Translations under genes and position numbers: made by a program | Part shown: positions 1 through 9,072 of the stretch, one piece after another | Numbering within the stretch: the stretch's first letter is position 1 | Layout of the letters: each line of letters begins with the position of its first letter | The notes under the pieces: generated by a model | What the model was told of the DNA's origin: nothing | The model's input: the letters and a program-made list of their open reading frames with translations, nothing else | Databases searched by the model: none | From: CAYNFR01 sp964616755 | GTDB lineage: Bacteria > Bacteroidota > Bacteroidia > Chitinophagales > Saprospiraceae | Length of the DNA stretch: 21,778 nucleotides | Assembly: GCA_964616755.1 (NCBI GenBank) | Contig: CAZTSI010000050.1 | Location: 1-21,778 of the forward strand | Direction: 5' to 3'

Positions 1-102
1 TTACTATAAACTGAATAGTAGTTGAAAACGTACAGAGTATATAATTCAACATTCATGCCAAATATTTAATTCTTAATTGGGCAATTGAAAATGTAGCTAT
101 TC

Positions 103-759
103 ATGAATTGTATCATGCCCTGTTTTTGTTTGCCCCCGCTCAATGTTTGGTTCTATATACTTAAGGCCGACAAACTATTGATCGAAACGAGTGAGCATTA
201 TCAAAAGCGAAGCTTTCGCAATAAATTCTTCTCACTTAGTGCTCAAGGTGTGCAATCATTTAGCATACCTCTAAGAAAAGGCAAACATCAACAGAAGAGT
301 ATTCGCGAAATAGAAATAGCCTATGACGAAGATTGGGTGACACGCCTTGAACGTCATGTACGCACTAATTATGGTAGTGCCCCCTACTTCAGTTACTATT
401 TCGACAGCTTTATTAAAATTGCACAAAGCAGATATATCTATTTATTTGAGCTTAATTTGGCTTGGCTCAATTATATAAACTCAGCTCTGAAGCTCGACAT
501 CACCATAGAATTTACTAGTGACTATATCTCAGTCTATCCAGAGGCAGATATAGATATTAGAGTCTTATCAACTTCACAAACCAATCTTTCCAAATATCAA
601 GGCATTGTATATGAGCAAGTGCATAGTGATCGACAAGGCTTTACACCTAACCTGAGCATTGTTGATGCCTTGTTTTGTTTAGGTCCTCAGACGAAAACCT
701 TGCTTCGCGACTTATCAGCTAAAACCGTACATTTATCCTCAGACATCGACCACAGGTAA
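103..759 (+). CDS. WbqC-family protein
   Basis: A 218-residue soluble protein with the features of the WbqC family (PF08889). The N-terminus runs into a short CLPPLNVW segment, matching the 'YFPP..WF' opening of the family. It is followed by an RNKFF stretch (about residues 39-43) and SIPLRKGK (about 54-61), which match the family pattern of 'R.R..I...NG...L.IPL'. The length fits the usual 200-230 residues. WbqC proteins occur near O-antigen and surface-glycan genes in some bacteria, but their reaction is not firmly established, so no function is assigned. Start choice is between ATG at 103 and ATG at 115; both leave the conserved part intact and neither has a convincing ribosome site. The stop lies 22 bases before the dynamin-like gene, so co-transcription is likely. 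Family assignment is fairly sure; role unknown. Confidence 0.85.
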   Translation: MNCIMPCFCLPPLNVWFYILKADKLLIETSEHYQKRSFRNKFFSLSAQGVQSFSIPLRKGKHQQKSIREIEIAYDEDWVTRLERHVRTNYGSAPYFSYYFDSFIKIAQSRYIYLFELNLAWLNYINSALKLDITIEFTSDYISVYPEADIDIRVLSTSQTNLSKYQGIVYEQVHSDRQGFTPNLSIVDALFCLGPQTKTLLRDLSAKTVHLSSDIDHR

Positions 760-781
760 TCTACAAATATAATAAGAGCCT

Positions 782-2518
782 ATGTTTAAAACACAAGCTA
801 AGCGCCTAGAAAAGATAAGGCAAGCCATACTTTCCTTAAACTCGTTACTTATAAGTCTCACAGGAGAAATTGGGCACGAAGAGTTGCACCAGACCGCCTT
901 AGACGTGCGCAAGCACCTAGAAGATCCATTTCTATTTGTCATCGTTGGGGAGGTCAAGGCGGGCAAGAGTAGTTTTATTAATGCACTTCTAGGCACAGAA
1001 AAAGATATCTGCAGAGTTGCACCATCACCCATGACTGATACCATTCAACAAATTGTATATGGAGAACAAGAAAGTGAGGTTTTTATAAATACTTATCTGA
1101 AGCGTATTACACATCCAGTTGAAATTTTGCGCGAAATATCTATCGTCGATACACCTGGAACCAATACCATAATCGAGCATCATCAGGAAATTACTGAACG
1201 TTTCATTCCAGCTGCTGATCTTATTGTTTTCGTCTTTGAAGCCAAAAACCCTTATCGCGAATCTGCATGGAAGTTTTTTGATTTTATAAATGCTGAATGG
1301 TGGAAGAAGGTAATATTCGTTTTGCAGCAAAAAGATCTTTTGGATCAAGGCGACCTCGAAATCAATATTAAAGGTGTCACCGACCACGCTAAGAAAAAAG
1401 GAATTTCAGAACCTAATGTATTTGCTGTATCTGCAAAACTAGAACAATCAGCCCTTAAAGAAAATAGCGGTTACACGGAATTACGTAATTACATCAATCA
1501 GCATATTTTAGGGGGGAAAGCCCCTGTTTTGAAACAACAAAATAATCTGTCTACCATACATAATATCCATCATAAAATTCAAAATGGCTTAACTATACGG
1601 CAGCATCAATATCAATTAGACCAATCATTTAGAAATGATATCGTTGAGACGTTGAACAAACAAGAAGAAGTCTCTTCTCGGCAAGTAGATATGCTAGTAG
1701 AAAATCTCATAGCAGAATATGACAATGTTACTCGTCCAAGGGTAAAAGAAATTGCAGACGGCCTAGGATTTATGAGTATGATGAGCCGTTCTATAGGCTC
1801 TGCTTTTGGCACTACCGAAAAACCAAAAGATTGGCTATCTAGAATATTGAGTGAATTAGAAACAACGCTCAATCACAAATTAAAAACCAAATTAAATGAT
1901 GGAGTCATTGATATAGCAGATAGCATTCAACAAATGGGCAAAATGGTCGATTTGAAGATTCGGAATAGCAAAACCGTTTTAAAGGATGATCACGAAATAT
2001 TTAGCGACATAGCAGAGAGAAGAGCCAATGTCTTAAGAGATTTACAACAGTCATTCACTCATTTTTTAAGTGACTCCAAAAATTTTTATGATAGCTCTAT
2101 CACGAAAACGAGCGAGTCAATTTCACCTAACCTTGCTGCAGGTAGCGGAATTGCTATCGTAGGTCTAGTGATGGCAACTGTCACTAACGGGATGGTCTTT
2201 GATATCACTGGAGGTGTATTGACTACGGCAGGCTTGCTCCTTGCTGGAGTAACGTTGGGTTTTAAACGTCGCAAGATTCTTTCTGAATTTGAGCATGAAG
2301 TGGACGCTGGCAGATTAAAGTTTAATACGGATGTAAGTGAGCATTTGAAGCGATATATCTTTACAATAAAAGAAAGAATAGAAGCGAACTTTACAAGATT
2401 CGATGAACATCTATTAAAAGAGAAAAACGATTTGGCTGCATTTTCTTCAAAGATGACCTCAGCCTACGATAGCATACAAGAATTAAATCGGCACATTCAA
2501 GAAGAACTAATAAACTAG
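782..2518 (+). CDS. bacterial dynamin-like GTPase
   Basis: A 578-residue large GTPase of the bacterial dynamin-like (BDLP) type, expected to bind and remodel membranes. The GTPase domain has a P-loop GEVKAGKS at residues 56-63, a likely G2 threonine in PMTDT (about 83-87) and G3 DTPG at 123-126. The G4 position reads QQKD inside VLQQKDLLD instead of the canonical NKxD. The middle is helical and rich in charged residues. At about residues 449-495 two hydrophobic segments (GIAIVGLVMATV and TTAGLLLAGVTLGF) are separated by a short turn and followed by FKRRK. This is where BDLPs carry their membrane-inserting paddle. A C-terminal helix of about 80 residues completes the trunk. The ATG at 782 is the only start that leaves room for the helix before the P-loop. 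It lies between a WbqC-family gene and a GNAT gene, ten bases upstream of the latter. Membrane-remodelling role is inferred from family; physiological target unknown. Confidence 0.9.
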   Translation: MFKTQAKRLEKIRQAILSLNSLLISLTGEIGHEELHQTALDVRKHLEDPFLFVIVGEVKAGKSSFINALLGTEKDICRVAPSPMTDTIQQIVYGEQESEVFINTYLKRITHPVEILREISIVDTPGTNTIIEHHQEITERFIPAADLIVFVFEAKNPYRESAWKFFDFINAEWWKKVIFVLQQKDLLDQGDLEINIKGVTDHAKKKGISEPNVFAVSAKLEQSALKENSGYTELRNYINQHILGGKAPVLKQQNNLSTIHNIHHKIQNGLTIRQHQYQLDQSFRNDIVETLNKQEEVSSRQVDMLVENLIAEYDNVTRPRVKEIADGLGFMSMMSRSIGSAFGTTEKPKDWLSRILSELETTLNHKLKTKLNDGVIDIADSIQQMGKMVDLKIRNSKTVLKDDHEIFSDIAERRANVLRDLQQSFTHFLSDSKNFYDSSITKTSESISPNLAAGSGIAIVGLVMATVTNGMVFDITGGVLTTAGLLLAGVTLGFKRRKILSEFEHEVDAGRLKFNTDVSEHLKRYIFTIKERIEANFTRFDEHLLKEKNDLAAFSSKMTSAYDSIQELNRHIQEELIN

Positions 2519-2527
2519 CCAAGGCTT

Positions 2528-3013
2528 ATGCGCATCAGAGACGCCCTATTTTCGGACTGTAGTGCTATTTCCTTTATCTATAATGAGTATTTAGGCACAA
2601 AGACCTTAGATCTGGACATACGCGATGATGCTTACTTTATGACCATTATTAGCGCAAAGAAAGAAAGGGAATTATTTTTAGTGATAGAAGCCCAAGAAAC
2701 AAATGGTGTTATCGGATGGGCTCGATTAATGCTTTACTCATATAAGTCTGGATATGCACGTGCCGGCGAAACCTCTTTATTTATTCATCGAGAATATTTA
2801 GAAAAAGGTTATGGTTCAGCTCTAAAAAAACATATCATTCTTAAGGCCAGAGAATTAGGTTATCATCACCTAGTGGCTAGAATTATAGCCACTAACCGAA
2901 AAAGTATACAGTATAATTTGTCGTTAGGCTATGAAAAAGTGGGTATTCAAAAAAATATTGGATACGTGAACGAGGCATTTGTCGATGTGCAGATTATGCA
3001 GCTTATATTATAA
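2528..3013 (+). CDS. GNAT family N-acetyltransferase (phosphinothricin acetyltransferase-like)
   Basis: A 161-residue GNAT-fold acyltransferase that would move an acetyl group from acetyl-CoA to an amine. It opens with MRIRDALFSDCSAI, typical of the PAT/YncA subgroup. The acetyl-CoA pyrophosphate loop is KGYGSALK (residues 93-100). The C-terminal ATNRKSIQYNLSLGYEKVG (121-139) matches the subgroup pattern 'N..SI.L...LGF..VG'. Members of this subgroup acetylate phosphinothricin, methionine sulfone/sulfoximine or related small amines; which of these applies cannot be read from sequence. An AAGG at 2521-2524 sits just upstream of the ATG, possibly a weak ribosome site. It is the last gene of the plus-strand trio and meets the minus-strand unit tail to tail across 34 bases. 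Confidence 0.87.
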   Translation: MRIRDALFSDCSAISFIYNEYLGTKTLDLDIRDDAYFMTIISAKKERELFLVIEAQETNGVIGWARLMLYSYKSGYARAGETSLFIHREYLEKGYGSALKKHIILKARELGYHHLVARIIATNRKSIQYNLSLGYEKVGIQKNIGYVNEAFVDVQIMQLIL

Positions 3014-3047
3014 ACTACAGAAAGCCTTTGAAGGGAACCCCTAGAAT

Positions 3048-3932
3048 TTAGTCTGTTAAATCCAATATCTCGATACTTTGTGTGCAAGTCCATGATTGCC
3101 CCTTGGCTAAGTTGATCGCACCTTCCTTATCAGCCAATTCGCCCACAAAATTATTTGAATCTGCCATCCCGTTCCAAGGCTCAAGACATACGAAAGGGGA
3201 TTCTTTATTTTTAGACCAAATACCGAACTGAGAAAAATTGTCAAAATAGAAATTTAAAATTTTTTTACCCTGCATATTTACAATAGAAATATACGAGGAT
3301 TCCATATTAGAAAAAATCAATGCATCCTCATCAAATAGATTATCTGCAATGCGTATACTATTTTCATTTTCAAATACGAGCTTTGTTCTTTCGGTCACCA
3401 AGCCCTTCTCGTTAATTATTTTTGATTCTAAATACTCTGGCAATTCCCATTCAAGGCTATATTGATTTCTTTTTTCATCAGTAAAAAGTGGACAATTGAA
3501 GGCAGGATGGGCGCCAATACAAAATGGCATATCTGTCGTTGAAATATTATGAACAATGTAATCAATATGAACGGTATTTTCTATAAGACTATACACCGCC
3601 TCTAATCGAAAATCAAAGGGAAAATACTTTAACGTATACTCATTGCTCTCTAACATGAAAATTGCGCGATGAGGGTGTTGTTCTTTTAACTGAAAATCTA
3701 AGTCTCGCACTATTCCATGTTTTAGCATAGGATAGGGTTTGGTTGAGCAGTGTATAGTATCATTATTCATTTGACCTACGACTGGAAACAAAATACATGA
3801 GTGACGACCCCAAAATCTTGGATCTGCTTGCCACATATATTCTACCCCTGTTGAGCGTTGTATGATAGAGGCCAACTCGGCACCTTTACTATTGATGCCG
3901 ACTGACAAGTATTTATTTTGGATGCGTACCAT
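3048..3932 (-). CDS. aldose 1-epimerase family protein (LacX-like)
   Basis: A 294-residue protein of the galactose mutarotase superfamily, LacX-like branch. Members interconvert the alpha and beta anomers of hexoses or hexose phosphates. Visible landmarks are a sugar-contacting RHSCILFP segment (43-50), KHGIVRD with His72, GAHPAFN (140-146) with the presumed acid His142, and CLEPWNGMAD (249-258) with Glu251 as the presumed general base. The length is normal for this branch, which lacks the long insertions of canonical GalM. There is no signal peptide, so it should be cytoplasmic. The ATG lies 2 bases after the carboxyltransferase stop, making it the last gene of the ten-gene unit. It has no evident metabolic link to propionyl-CoA metabolism; the substrate is not predictable. 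Confidence 0.86.
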   Translation of the reverse strand: MVRIQNKYLSVGINSKGAELASIIQRSTGVEYMWQADPRFWGRHSCILFPVVGQMNNDTIHCSTKPYPMLKHGIVRDLDFQLKEQHPHRAIFMLESNEYTLKYFPFDFRLEAVYSLIENTVHIDYIVHNISTTDMPFCIGAHPAFNCPLFTDEKRNQYSLEWELPEYLESKIINEKGLVTERTKLVFENENSIRIADNLFDEDALIFSNMESSYISIVNMQGKKILNFYFDNFSQFGIWSKNKESPFVCLEPWNGMADSNNFVGELADKEGAINLAKGQSWTCTQSIEILDLTD

Positions 3933-3934
3933 AT

Positions 3935-5485
3935 TTAGAGAGGGATATTGCCGTGTTTCTTTTTTGGTATACTAATAGATTTTGATTGCAAACTTGCAAA
4001 GGCTTTGATGAGTTTTCGTCGAGTCTCGCGTGGCATAATTACTTCGTCGATAAATCCTCTTTGAGCCGCTGAATAAGGATTTGCAAACATATGGGCATAT
4101 TCACCCTCTTTCTCTGCTAGTTTTTGCTCTGGATTAGGTGAGTCAGCGATTTCCTTTTTAAAGATTATTTCGCAGGCTCCGCGCGCACCCATTACGGCTA
4201 TTTCTGCTGTCGGCCAAGCAAAGTTGAGGTCTGCACCAATATGCTTAGAGCTCATAACGTCATACGCACCACCATATGCTTTTCGTGTAATAATGGTTAT
4301 CTTAGGAACGGTAGCTTCACTAAAGGCGTAAAGAAGTTTGGCGCCATTAGTTATGATGCCATTCCATTCTTGATCTGTTCCCGGTAGAAAGCCAGGCACA
4401 TCAACAAGAGTTAACAAGGGAATATTAAAACTGTCACAAAAACGTACAAATCGCGCTGCCTTTTTAGAGCTGTCGACATCAAGCACACCTGCTAACGACA
4501 TAGGTTGATTAGCAACGATGCCAATACTTCGTCCGGCTAACCGACCAAAACCTACAATTATATTATCCGCGTATTCGCGATGTATTTCAAAAAATGAATC
4601 CGTATCTATAAGCTCTCTAATGAGCTCATGCATGTCATAGGGCTTTTGTGCAGACTCTGGAATAATCGACTCCAATACTTCCCTATATTCTTCAGTCAAA
4701 GTATACGGAAGTAAAGTTGTTTTTGATTCGCAGTTTTGCGGCAAATAACTGAGCAATTTGCGGATTTGAGTAATACAATCTAGGTCATTAAGTGCCGTCA
4801 GATGTGTGACCCCTGATTTTCTTGCATGAGTATGTGCTCCGCCGAGCTCTTCTGCTGTTACTGCCTCATTGGTCACTGTCTTGACTACATTCGGACCAGT
4901 TACGAACATATAGCTCGATTTCTCGACCATAATCGTAAAGTCAGTCATCGCTGGTGAATACACCGCCCCCCCTGCGCATGGCCCCATAATCGCAGAAATC
5001 TGAGGAATCACACCACTACTCATCACGTTACGATAAAAAATATCAGCATAGCCGCCTAAACTTCTTACGCCTTCTTGAATTCTTGCCCCACCGCTGTCGT
5101 TAAGGCCAATAATAGGTGCCCCATTCTTCATTGCTAGATCCATGACCTTACAAATTTTTTCCGCATGTGTCTCAGATAATGATCCTCCAAAAACAGTAAA
5201 ATCTTGAGCGAACACATAAACTAACCTTCCCTCTATCGTCCCATAACCTGTCACCACCCCATCTCCAAAAAAAAATTGATTACTCATGCCAAAATCATAT
5301 GATCGATGAGTCACTAGTGCACCTATCTCTTCAAAACTTCCCTTATCTAATAAAAGTAATACCCGTTCGCGAGCGGTCAGCTTTCCTTGACTATGATGTT
5401 TGTCTATCCGTTCTTGGCCTCCCCCTTTTCGCGCCTCTTCTAGCCGAGCTTTTAAGTCATTATTTTTGAACTCTTTCGTTTTCAT
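3935..5485 (-). CDS. pccB: propionyl-CoA carboxylase, carboxyltransferase (beta) subunit
   Basis: A 516-residue carboxyltransferase, the usual length for the beta subunit of acyl-CoA carboxylases. It transfers carboxyl from carboxybiotin to propionyl-CoA, giving (S)-methylmalonyl-CoA. The N-terminal crotonase-like half has the oxyanion-hole motif GGARIQEG (132-139) and GPCAGGAVYSPAM (168-180). The C-terminal half has VDVPGF (361-366) and RKAYGGAYDVM (401-411). The Asp at 409 in GGAYD corresponds to the residue that, in characterised actinobacterial PccB, favours propionyl-CoA over acetyl-CoA. Together with the adjacent mutase genes this makes propionyl-CoA the likely substrate, although acetyl-CoA use is not excluded. 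The ATG at 5485 is 6 bases after the mutB stop. The biotin carboxylase and biotin carrier are separate genes in the same unit. Confidence 0.94.
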   Translation of the reverse strand: MKTKEFKNNDLKARLEEARKGGGQERIDKHHSQGKLTARERVLLLLDKGSFEEIGALVTHRSYDFGMSNQFFFGDGVVTGYGTIEGRLVYVFAQDFTVFGGSLSETHAEKICKVMDLAMKNGAPIIGLNDSGGARIQEGVRSLGGYADIFYRNVMSSGVIPQISAIMGPCAGGAVYSPAMTDFTIMVEKSSYMFVTGPNVVKTVTNEAVTAEELGGAHTHARKSGVTHLTALNDLDCITQIRKLLSYLPQNCESKTTLLPYTLTEEYREVLESIIPESAQKPYDMHELIRELIDTDSFFEIHREYADNIIVGFGRLAGRSIGIVANQPMSLAGVLDVDSSKKAARFVRFCDSFNIPLLTLVDVPGFLPGTDQEWNGIITNGAKLLYAFSEATVPKITIITRKAYGGAYDVMSSKHIGADLNFAWPTAEIAVMGARGACEIIFKKEIADSPNPEQKLAEKEGEYAHMFANPYSAAQRGFIDEVIMPRETRRKLIKAFASLQSKSISIPKKKHGNIPL

Positions 5486-5491
5486 AACCTA

Positions 5492-7606
5492 TTACTTTTT
5501 AAAATAGTCAAGCATAATTTCTAATATTTGAATAGCCGCTTCGGCTACGACTGTACCCGGTCCAAAAACAGCAATCACTCCAGATTCAAATAAAAAATCA
5601 TAGTCTTGTGGTGGAATTACCCCCCCAGCAACAACCAATATATCCTTTCTTCCAATTTTGCTAAGCGCATGAATGGTTTGCGGCACCAATGTCCGATGAC
5701 CCGCCGCCAACGATGATATCCCTAGAATATGAACATCATTGATGGCCGCTTCGCGTGCTGCTTCTTCTGGAGTCTGAAATAGAGGGCCTATATCTACATC
5801 AAAACCAATATCTGCAAAACTCGTAGCGATAATTTTCGCTCCACGATCATGTCCATCTTGACCAAGTTTAGCAATTAATATACGTGGTCTTCTTCCAACT
5901 TGCTCAGAAAATTTATCGGCCAAAACTCTAGCTTTTAGGAAGGATTGGTTTTGATCTACTTCTTTCATATAGACCCCTTTTATGAGTTGATTTTTGGCGA
6001 CATAACGTCCAAACACCCGCTCAAGGGCATCTGAAATTTCGCCCAGTGTAGCCCTAGCTCTAGCGGCTTTAATGGCTAAATCCAGCAGATTAGCAGATCC
6101 ATAACGTGCACCTTGTTCCAGTTCAAATAATCTATCCGAAACTGCGGAGCTATTGCGGTTCTCTTTCGTCTTTCTCAGTCTTTCTACTTGTGACTGGCGC
6201 ACGACGCGATTATCCACTTGTCTGACTTCTATTTCTCGTTCATCATCGACTTGAAAAATATTTACACCGATAATTTTCTCAACTTGCGCATCGATTCTTG
6301 CTTGTTTTACAGCGGCCGCCTCTTCTATTCTTCGTTTGGGCAATCCTTGCTCAATTGCCTTTGCCATACCGCCTGCCTCTTCTACTTCCATGATCAAATC
6401 CCAGGCTTTTTGCACTAATTGATCTGTCAGATGTTCGACATAATATGATCCAGCATATAGATCCACGACCTTAGTAATGCCCGCCTCTTGTTGCAAGTAT
6501 TTTTGTGTATCACGCGCAATTTTGGCCGAAAAATCCGTAGGTAGCGCCAAAGCTTCGTCCAGCGCGTTCGTATGCAACGATTGAGTCCCCCCAATGACTG
6601 CCGACATTGCTTCTATCGTCGTGCGGGCTATATTGTTAAAAGGATCTTGTGCTGTTAATGACCATCCGGATGTCTGACAATGTGTGCGCAAAGACAATGA
6701 TTTGCTATTCTTTGGATGAAACTGTTGAATGACTTTAGCCCACAAAAGTCGCGCCGCTCTCATTTTAGCGACCTCGACGAAATGATTCATACCTATTCCC
6801 CAAAAAAATGATAAACGTGGTGCAAAGTCATCTATATCTAATCCAGCGTCTATGCCTGACCGGACATACTCCCATCCATTGGCGATGGTATATGCTAGCT
6901 CAATATGCGCTGGCGCACCAGCCTCGTGCATATGATAGCCACTTATGCTAATGCTATTAAACTTTGGCATGAACTGGCTGGTATATCTGAAAATATCGGC
7001 GATAATACTCATAGAAGGTCCCGGGGGATAGATATACGTATTGCGCACCATAAATTCCTTAAGTATATCATTCTGAATCGTGCCAGACAATTGCTCAGGA
7101 CTAACACCTGATTCTTCTGCTGCCACGATGTAAAAGGCTAAAATAGGAATGACCGCCCCATTCATAGTCATAGACACAGACATCTTGTCTAATGGAATGC
7201 CAGCAAATAAGATCTTCATATCTTCCACGGTATCAATAGCTACCCCTGCCATGCCCACATCGCCAACAACGCGTGGATGATCGCTATCATATCCTCGGTG
7301 CGTAGCCAAATCAAACGCGACTGACAAACCCTTCTGTCCTTGTGCTAAATTGGCTCTATAGAATGTATTACTCTCTTCGGCGGTACTAAAGCCAGCGTAT
7401 TGCCTTATCGTCCAAGGCCTTCCAACATACATCGAGGCATATGGCCCACCCAAATATGGCGGTATTCCAGAAACGAAACCCAAATGGCCAACTTTCTCCG
7501 TATCGACTGATGTATATCGTTGCTTTGCCTTCTCATTGCTCTCCTGAGGAAGGACACTCCGATCAGGAACAAATAATCGAGGTCTGATGTGTTGATAAAA
7601 CTTCAT
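5492..7606 (-). CDS. mutB: methylmalonyl-CoA mutase large (catalytic) subunit
   Basis: A 704-residue B12-dependent mutase interconverting (R)-methylmalonyl-CoA and succinyl-CoA. The N-terminal TIM barrel has TIRQYAGFSTAEESN, whose Tyr marks methylmalonyl-CoA mutase (isobutyryl-CoA mutases carry Phe there). It also has SMTMNGAVIPILA, the SISGYHMHEAGA strand with the catalytic His, and RTHCQTSGWSLTAQDP. The C-terminal Rossmann domain has the cobalt-ligating DGHDRG (His at about 586), GISSLAAGH and VAGGVIPPQD, so B12 binding is intact. It closely resembles the Propionibacterium catalytic subunit over its length. An in-frame ATG at 7618 would add four residues. The ATG at 7606 is preferred because it gives a 4-base ATGA overlap with the biotin carboxylase stop, like the junctions upstream. 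The partner MutA lies two genes upstream. Confidence 0.96.
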   Translation of the reverse strand: MKFYQHIRPRLFVPDRSVLPQESNEKAKQRYTSVDTEKVGHLGFVSGIPPYLGGPYASMYVGRPWTIRQYAGFSTAEESNTFYRANLAQGQKGLSVAFDLATHRGYDSDHPRVVGDVGMAGVAIDTVEDMKILFAGIPLDKMSVSMTMNGAVIPILAFYIVAAEESGVSPEQLSGTIQNDILKEFMVRNTYIYPPGPSMSIIADIFRYTSQFMPKFNSISISGYHMHEAGAPAHIELAYTIANGWEYVRSGIDAGLDIDDFAPRLSFFWGIGMNHFVEVAKMRAARLLWAKVIQQFHPKNSKSLSLRTHCQTSGWSLTAQDPFNNIARTTIEAMSAVIGGTQSLHTNALDEALALPTDFSAKIARDTQKYLQQEAGITKVVDLYAGSYYVEHLTDQLVQKAWDLIMEVEEAGGMAKAIEQGLPKRRIEEAAAVKQARIDAQVEKIIGVNIFQVDDEREIEVRQVDNRVVRQSQVERLRKTKENRNSSAVSDRLFELEQGARYGSANLLDLAIKAARARATLGEISDALERVFGRYVAKNQLIKGVYMKEVDQNQSFLKARVLADKFSEQVGRRPRILIAKLGQDGHDRGAKIIATSFADIGFDVDIGPLFQTPEEAAREAAINDVHILGISSLAAGHRTLVPQTIHALSKIGRKDILVVAGGVIPPQDYDFLFESGVIAVFGPGTVVAEAAIQILEIMLDYFKK

Positions 7607-9072
7607 ACTCGCGACCATTGTGTTACTTCGGCATCAGCTACTTTTACAACTTCAAGCTCTTTTTGATAAGCTGCTAACGCAATTTTTGCCGCCAAGAGTT
7701 CTCTTTCCCTTTGGACATCTTGGAGCAATTTGGCACTATAATGCATCGTGACAAAATGCGTATCAAAGTTGCCAGACACAAAAGCAGGATGTGACAGCAC
7801 ATAATCTCCAAACGACAAGGTGTTACTCACACCTACAATATCATACTCGGCAATGGCCTTTTTCATTTTTTCAATGGCTGCAAATCGGTTTTCTGCGTGA
7901 ACAACGAGTTTAGAAATCATCGGGTCATAGTATATCGGAATATCCATCCCCTGCACATAACCGTCATCTACGCGCACACCTTCACCACTTGGCAAAACGT
8001 ATCGTTGAAGTCTGCCTATGCTCGGCAAGAAATTATTCAAAGGATCTTCAGCATAGACACGTAACTCAATGGAGTGCCCATTAATGTGAAGGTCTTCTTG
8101 ACGTACTTTGAGCGGTAGGCTATTGGCAACGTGAATTTGCATTTCGACTAAGTCCAGCCCCGTAATCATTTCGGTCACTGGGTGCTCTACTTGAAGGCGC
8201 GTATTCATCTCTAGAAAATAATAGTTGTGTTTATCATCGAGCAAAAACTCCACTGTGCCAGCGCCTGTATAGTCACATGACCTTGCAACCAGCACTGCCG
8301 CTTCTCCCATTTGCCTTCTCAATTGAGGCGTTAATACTGCACTAGGGGCTTCTTCGACTACTTTCTGATGGCGTCGCTGAACAGAGCACTCTCTTTCAAA
8401 CAAATATAAAGTGTTGCCAAATTCGTCTGCCATTATTTGAATTTCAATATGCCGCGGGCCTGTAACATATTTTTCTATAAAGACCGCCCCATCGCCAAAA
8501 GCGGATTCTGCCTCGCTTACAGCTCGATCCATCTGGGCATCAAAATCCTCTATTTTATCAACGATTCTCATCCCCTTACCTCCACCCCCGGCTGATGCTT
8601 TAATCAAGACCGGAAAGCCTATTTTCTCTGCTAACAATGCGGCAGCTCTTCTATCGGTAATCGCTGAGGGTGTGCCGGGCACCATCGGGATGTTGTATTT
8701 TGCTACTGCCTCTTTTGCAGCAAGTTTACTTCCCATTATACGCATAGCTTCAGGACTTGGACCTATTAAGATGATCCCAGCTTTCTTCAGCGCTTCAGCA
8801 AAGAGCGGGTTCTCGCTCAAGAAGCCATAGCCTGGATGGACAGCATCTGCCCCCGTTTGATGACATGCCTTTATAATTTTGGGGATCGCCAAGTACGAAT
8901 TGGTAGGTTGAGGGTCGCCAAGAGCTACTGCCTCATCTGCGTATAATACGTGAGGTGACTGACGGTCTACATCTGAAAAAATGGCCACAGTTTTAATACC
9001 TAAGCGCTTACAGGTTCTCATAATTCTTAGCGCTATTTCGCCTCGATTGGCCACTAATATTTTTTTTATCAT
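7603..9072 (-). CDS. pccA: biotin carboxylase subunit of propionyl-CoA (acyl-CoA) carboxylase
   Basis: A 489-residue ATP-grasp biotin carboxylase. It carboxylates the biotin on the separate carrier protein using ATP and bicarbonate. The N-terminal domain is IKKILVANRGEIALRIMRT with HPGYGFLSEN (79-88). The ATP-binding glycine loop is GGGGKGM (162-168). ECSVQRRHQK (228-237) and EMNTRLQVEHPVTE (288-301) contain the metal, ATP and biotin-site residues of AccC-type enzymes. There is no biotinyl-lysine domain at the C-terminus; instead a helical tail of about 40 residues extends beyond the usual 450-residue AccC core, as in other stand-alone acyl-CoA carboxylase BC subunits. A TTG at 9102 would add ten residues with no family match. 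The ATG at 9072 is chosen because it begins the conserved N-terminus and overlaps the mutA stop as ATGA. Confidence 0.94.
   Translation of the reverse strand: MIKKILVANRGEIALRIMRTCKRLGIKTVAIFSDVDRQSPHVLYADEAVALGDPQPTNSYLAIPKIIKACHQTGADAVHPGYGFLSENPLFAEALKKAGIILIGPSPEAMRIMGSKLAAKEAVAKYNIPMVPGTPSAITDRRAAALLAEKIGFPVLIKASAGGGGKGMRIVDKIEDFDAQMDRAVSEAESAFGDGAVFIEKYVTGPRHIEIQIMADEFGNTLYLFERECSVQRRHQKVVEEAPSAVLTPQLRRQMGEAAVLVARSCDYTGAGTVEFLLDDKHNYYFLEMNTRLQVEHPVTEMITGLDLVEMQIHVANSLPLKVRQEDLHINGHSIELRVYAEDPLNNFLPSIGRLQRYVLPSGEGVRVDDGYVQGMDIPIYYDPMISKLVVHAENRFAAIEKMKKAIAEYDIVGVSNTLSFGDYVLSHPAFVSGNFDTHFVTMHYSAKLLQDVQRERELLAAKIALAAYQKELEVVKVADAEVTQWSRV

Noticed and set aside
1..56. Short minus-strand open stretch from an ATG at 56 to the window edge
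   Set aside because: Only 18 codons are visible, with no recognisable motif and low-complexity Tyr-rich content. Positions 1-102 otherwise show nothing supportable.
2871..2894. Perfect 8-base-pair inverted repeat (TAGTGGCT / AGCCACTA) with an 8-base loop
   Set aside because: It lies inside the acetyltransferase gene in well-conserved coding sequence, has no T-tract, and is most likely chance.
3014..3047. Possible terminator between the convergent acetyltransferase and aldose epimerase genes (AGGG-AAC-CCCT)
   Set aside because: Only four base pairs with a three-base loop and no T-tract; too weak to call.
6218..7111. Plus-strand open frames opposite mutB
   Set aside because: They are antisense shadows of a strongly conserved gene, have no family features, and the mutB frame is intact throughout.
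5492..7606. MutB as an isobutyryl-CoA or other acyl-CoA mutase
   Set aside because: The RQYAGF tyrosine, the full-length single-chain form and the adjacent MutA and propionyl-CoA carboxylase genes all indicate methylmalonyl-CoA mutase.
7607..7618. Four-residue N-terminal extension of MutB from ATG at 7618
   Set aside because: Possible, but ATG at 7606 reproduces the ATGA overlap pattern seen at neighbouring junctions and keeps the conserved sequence.
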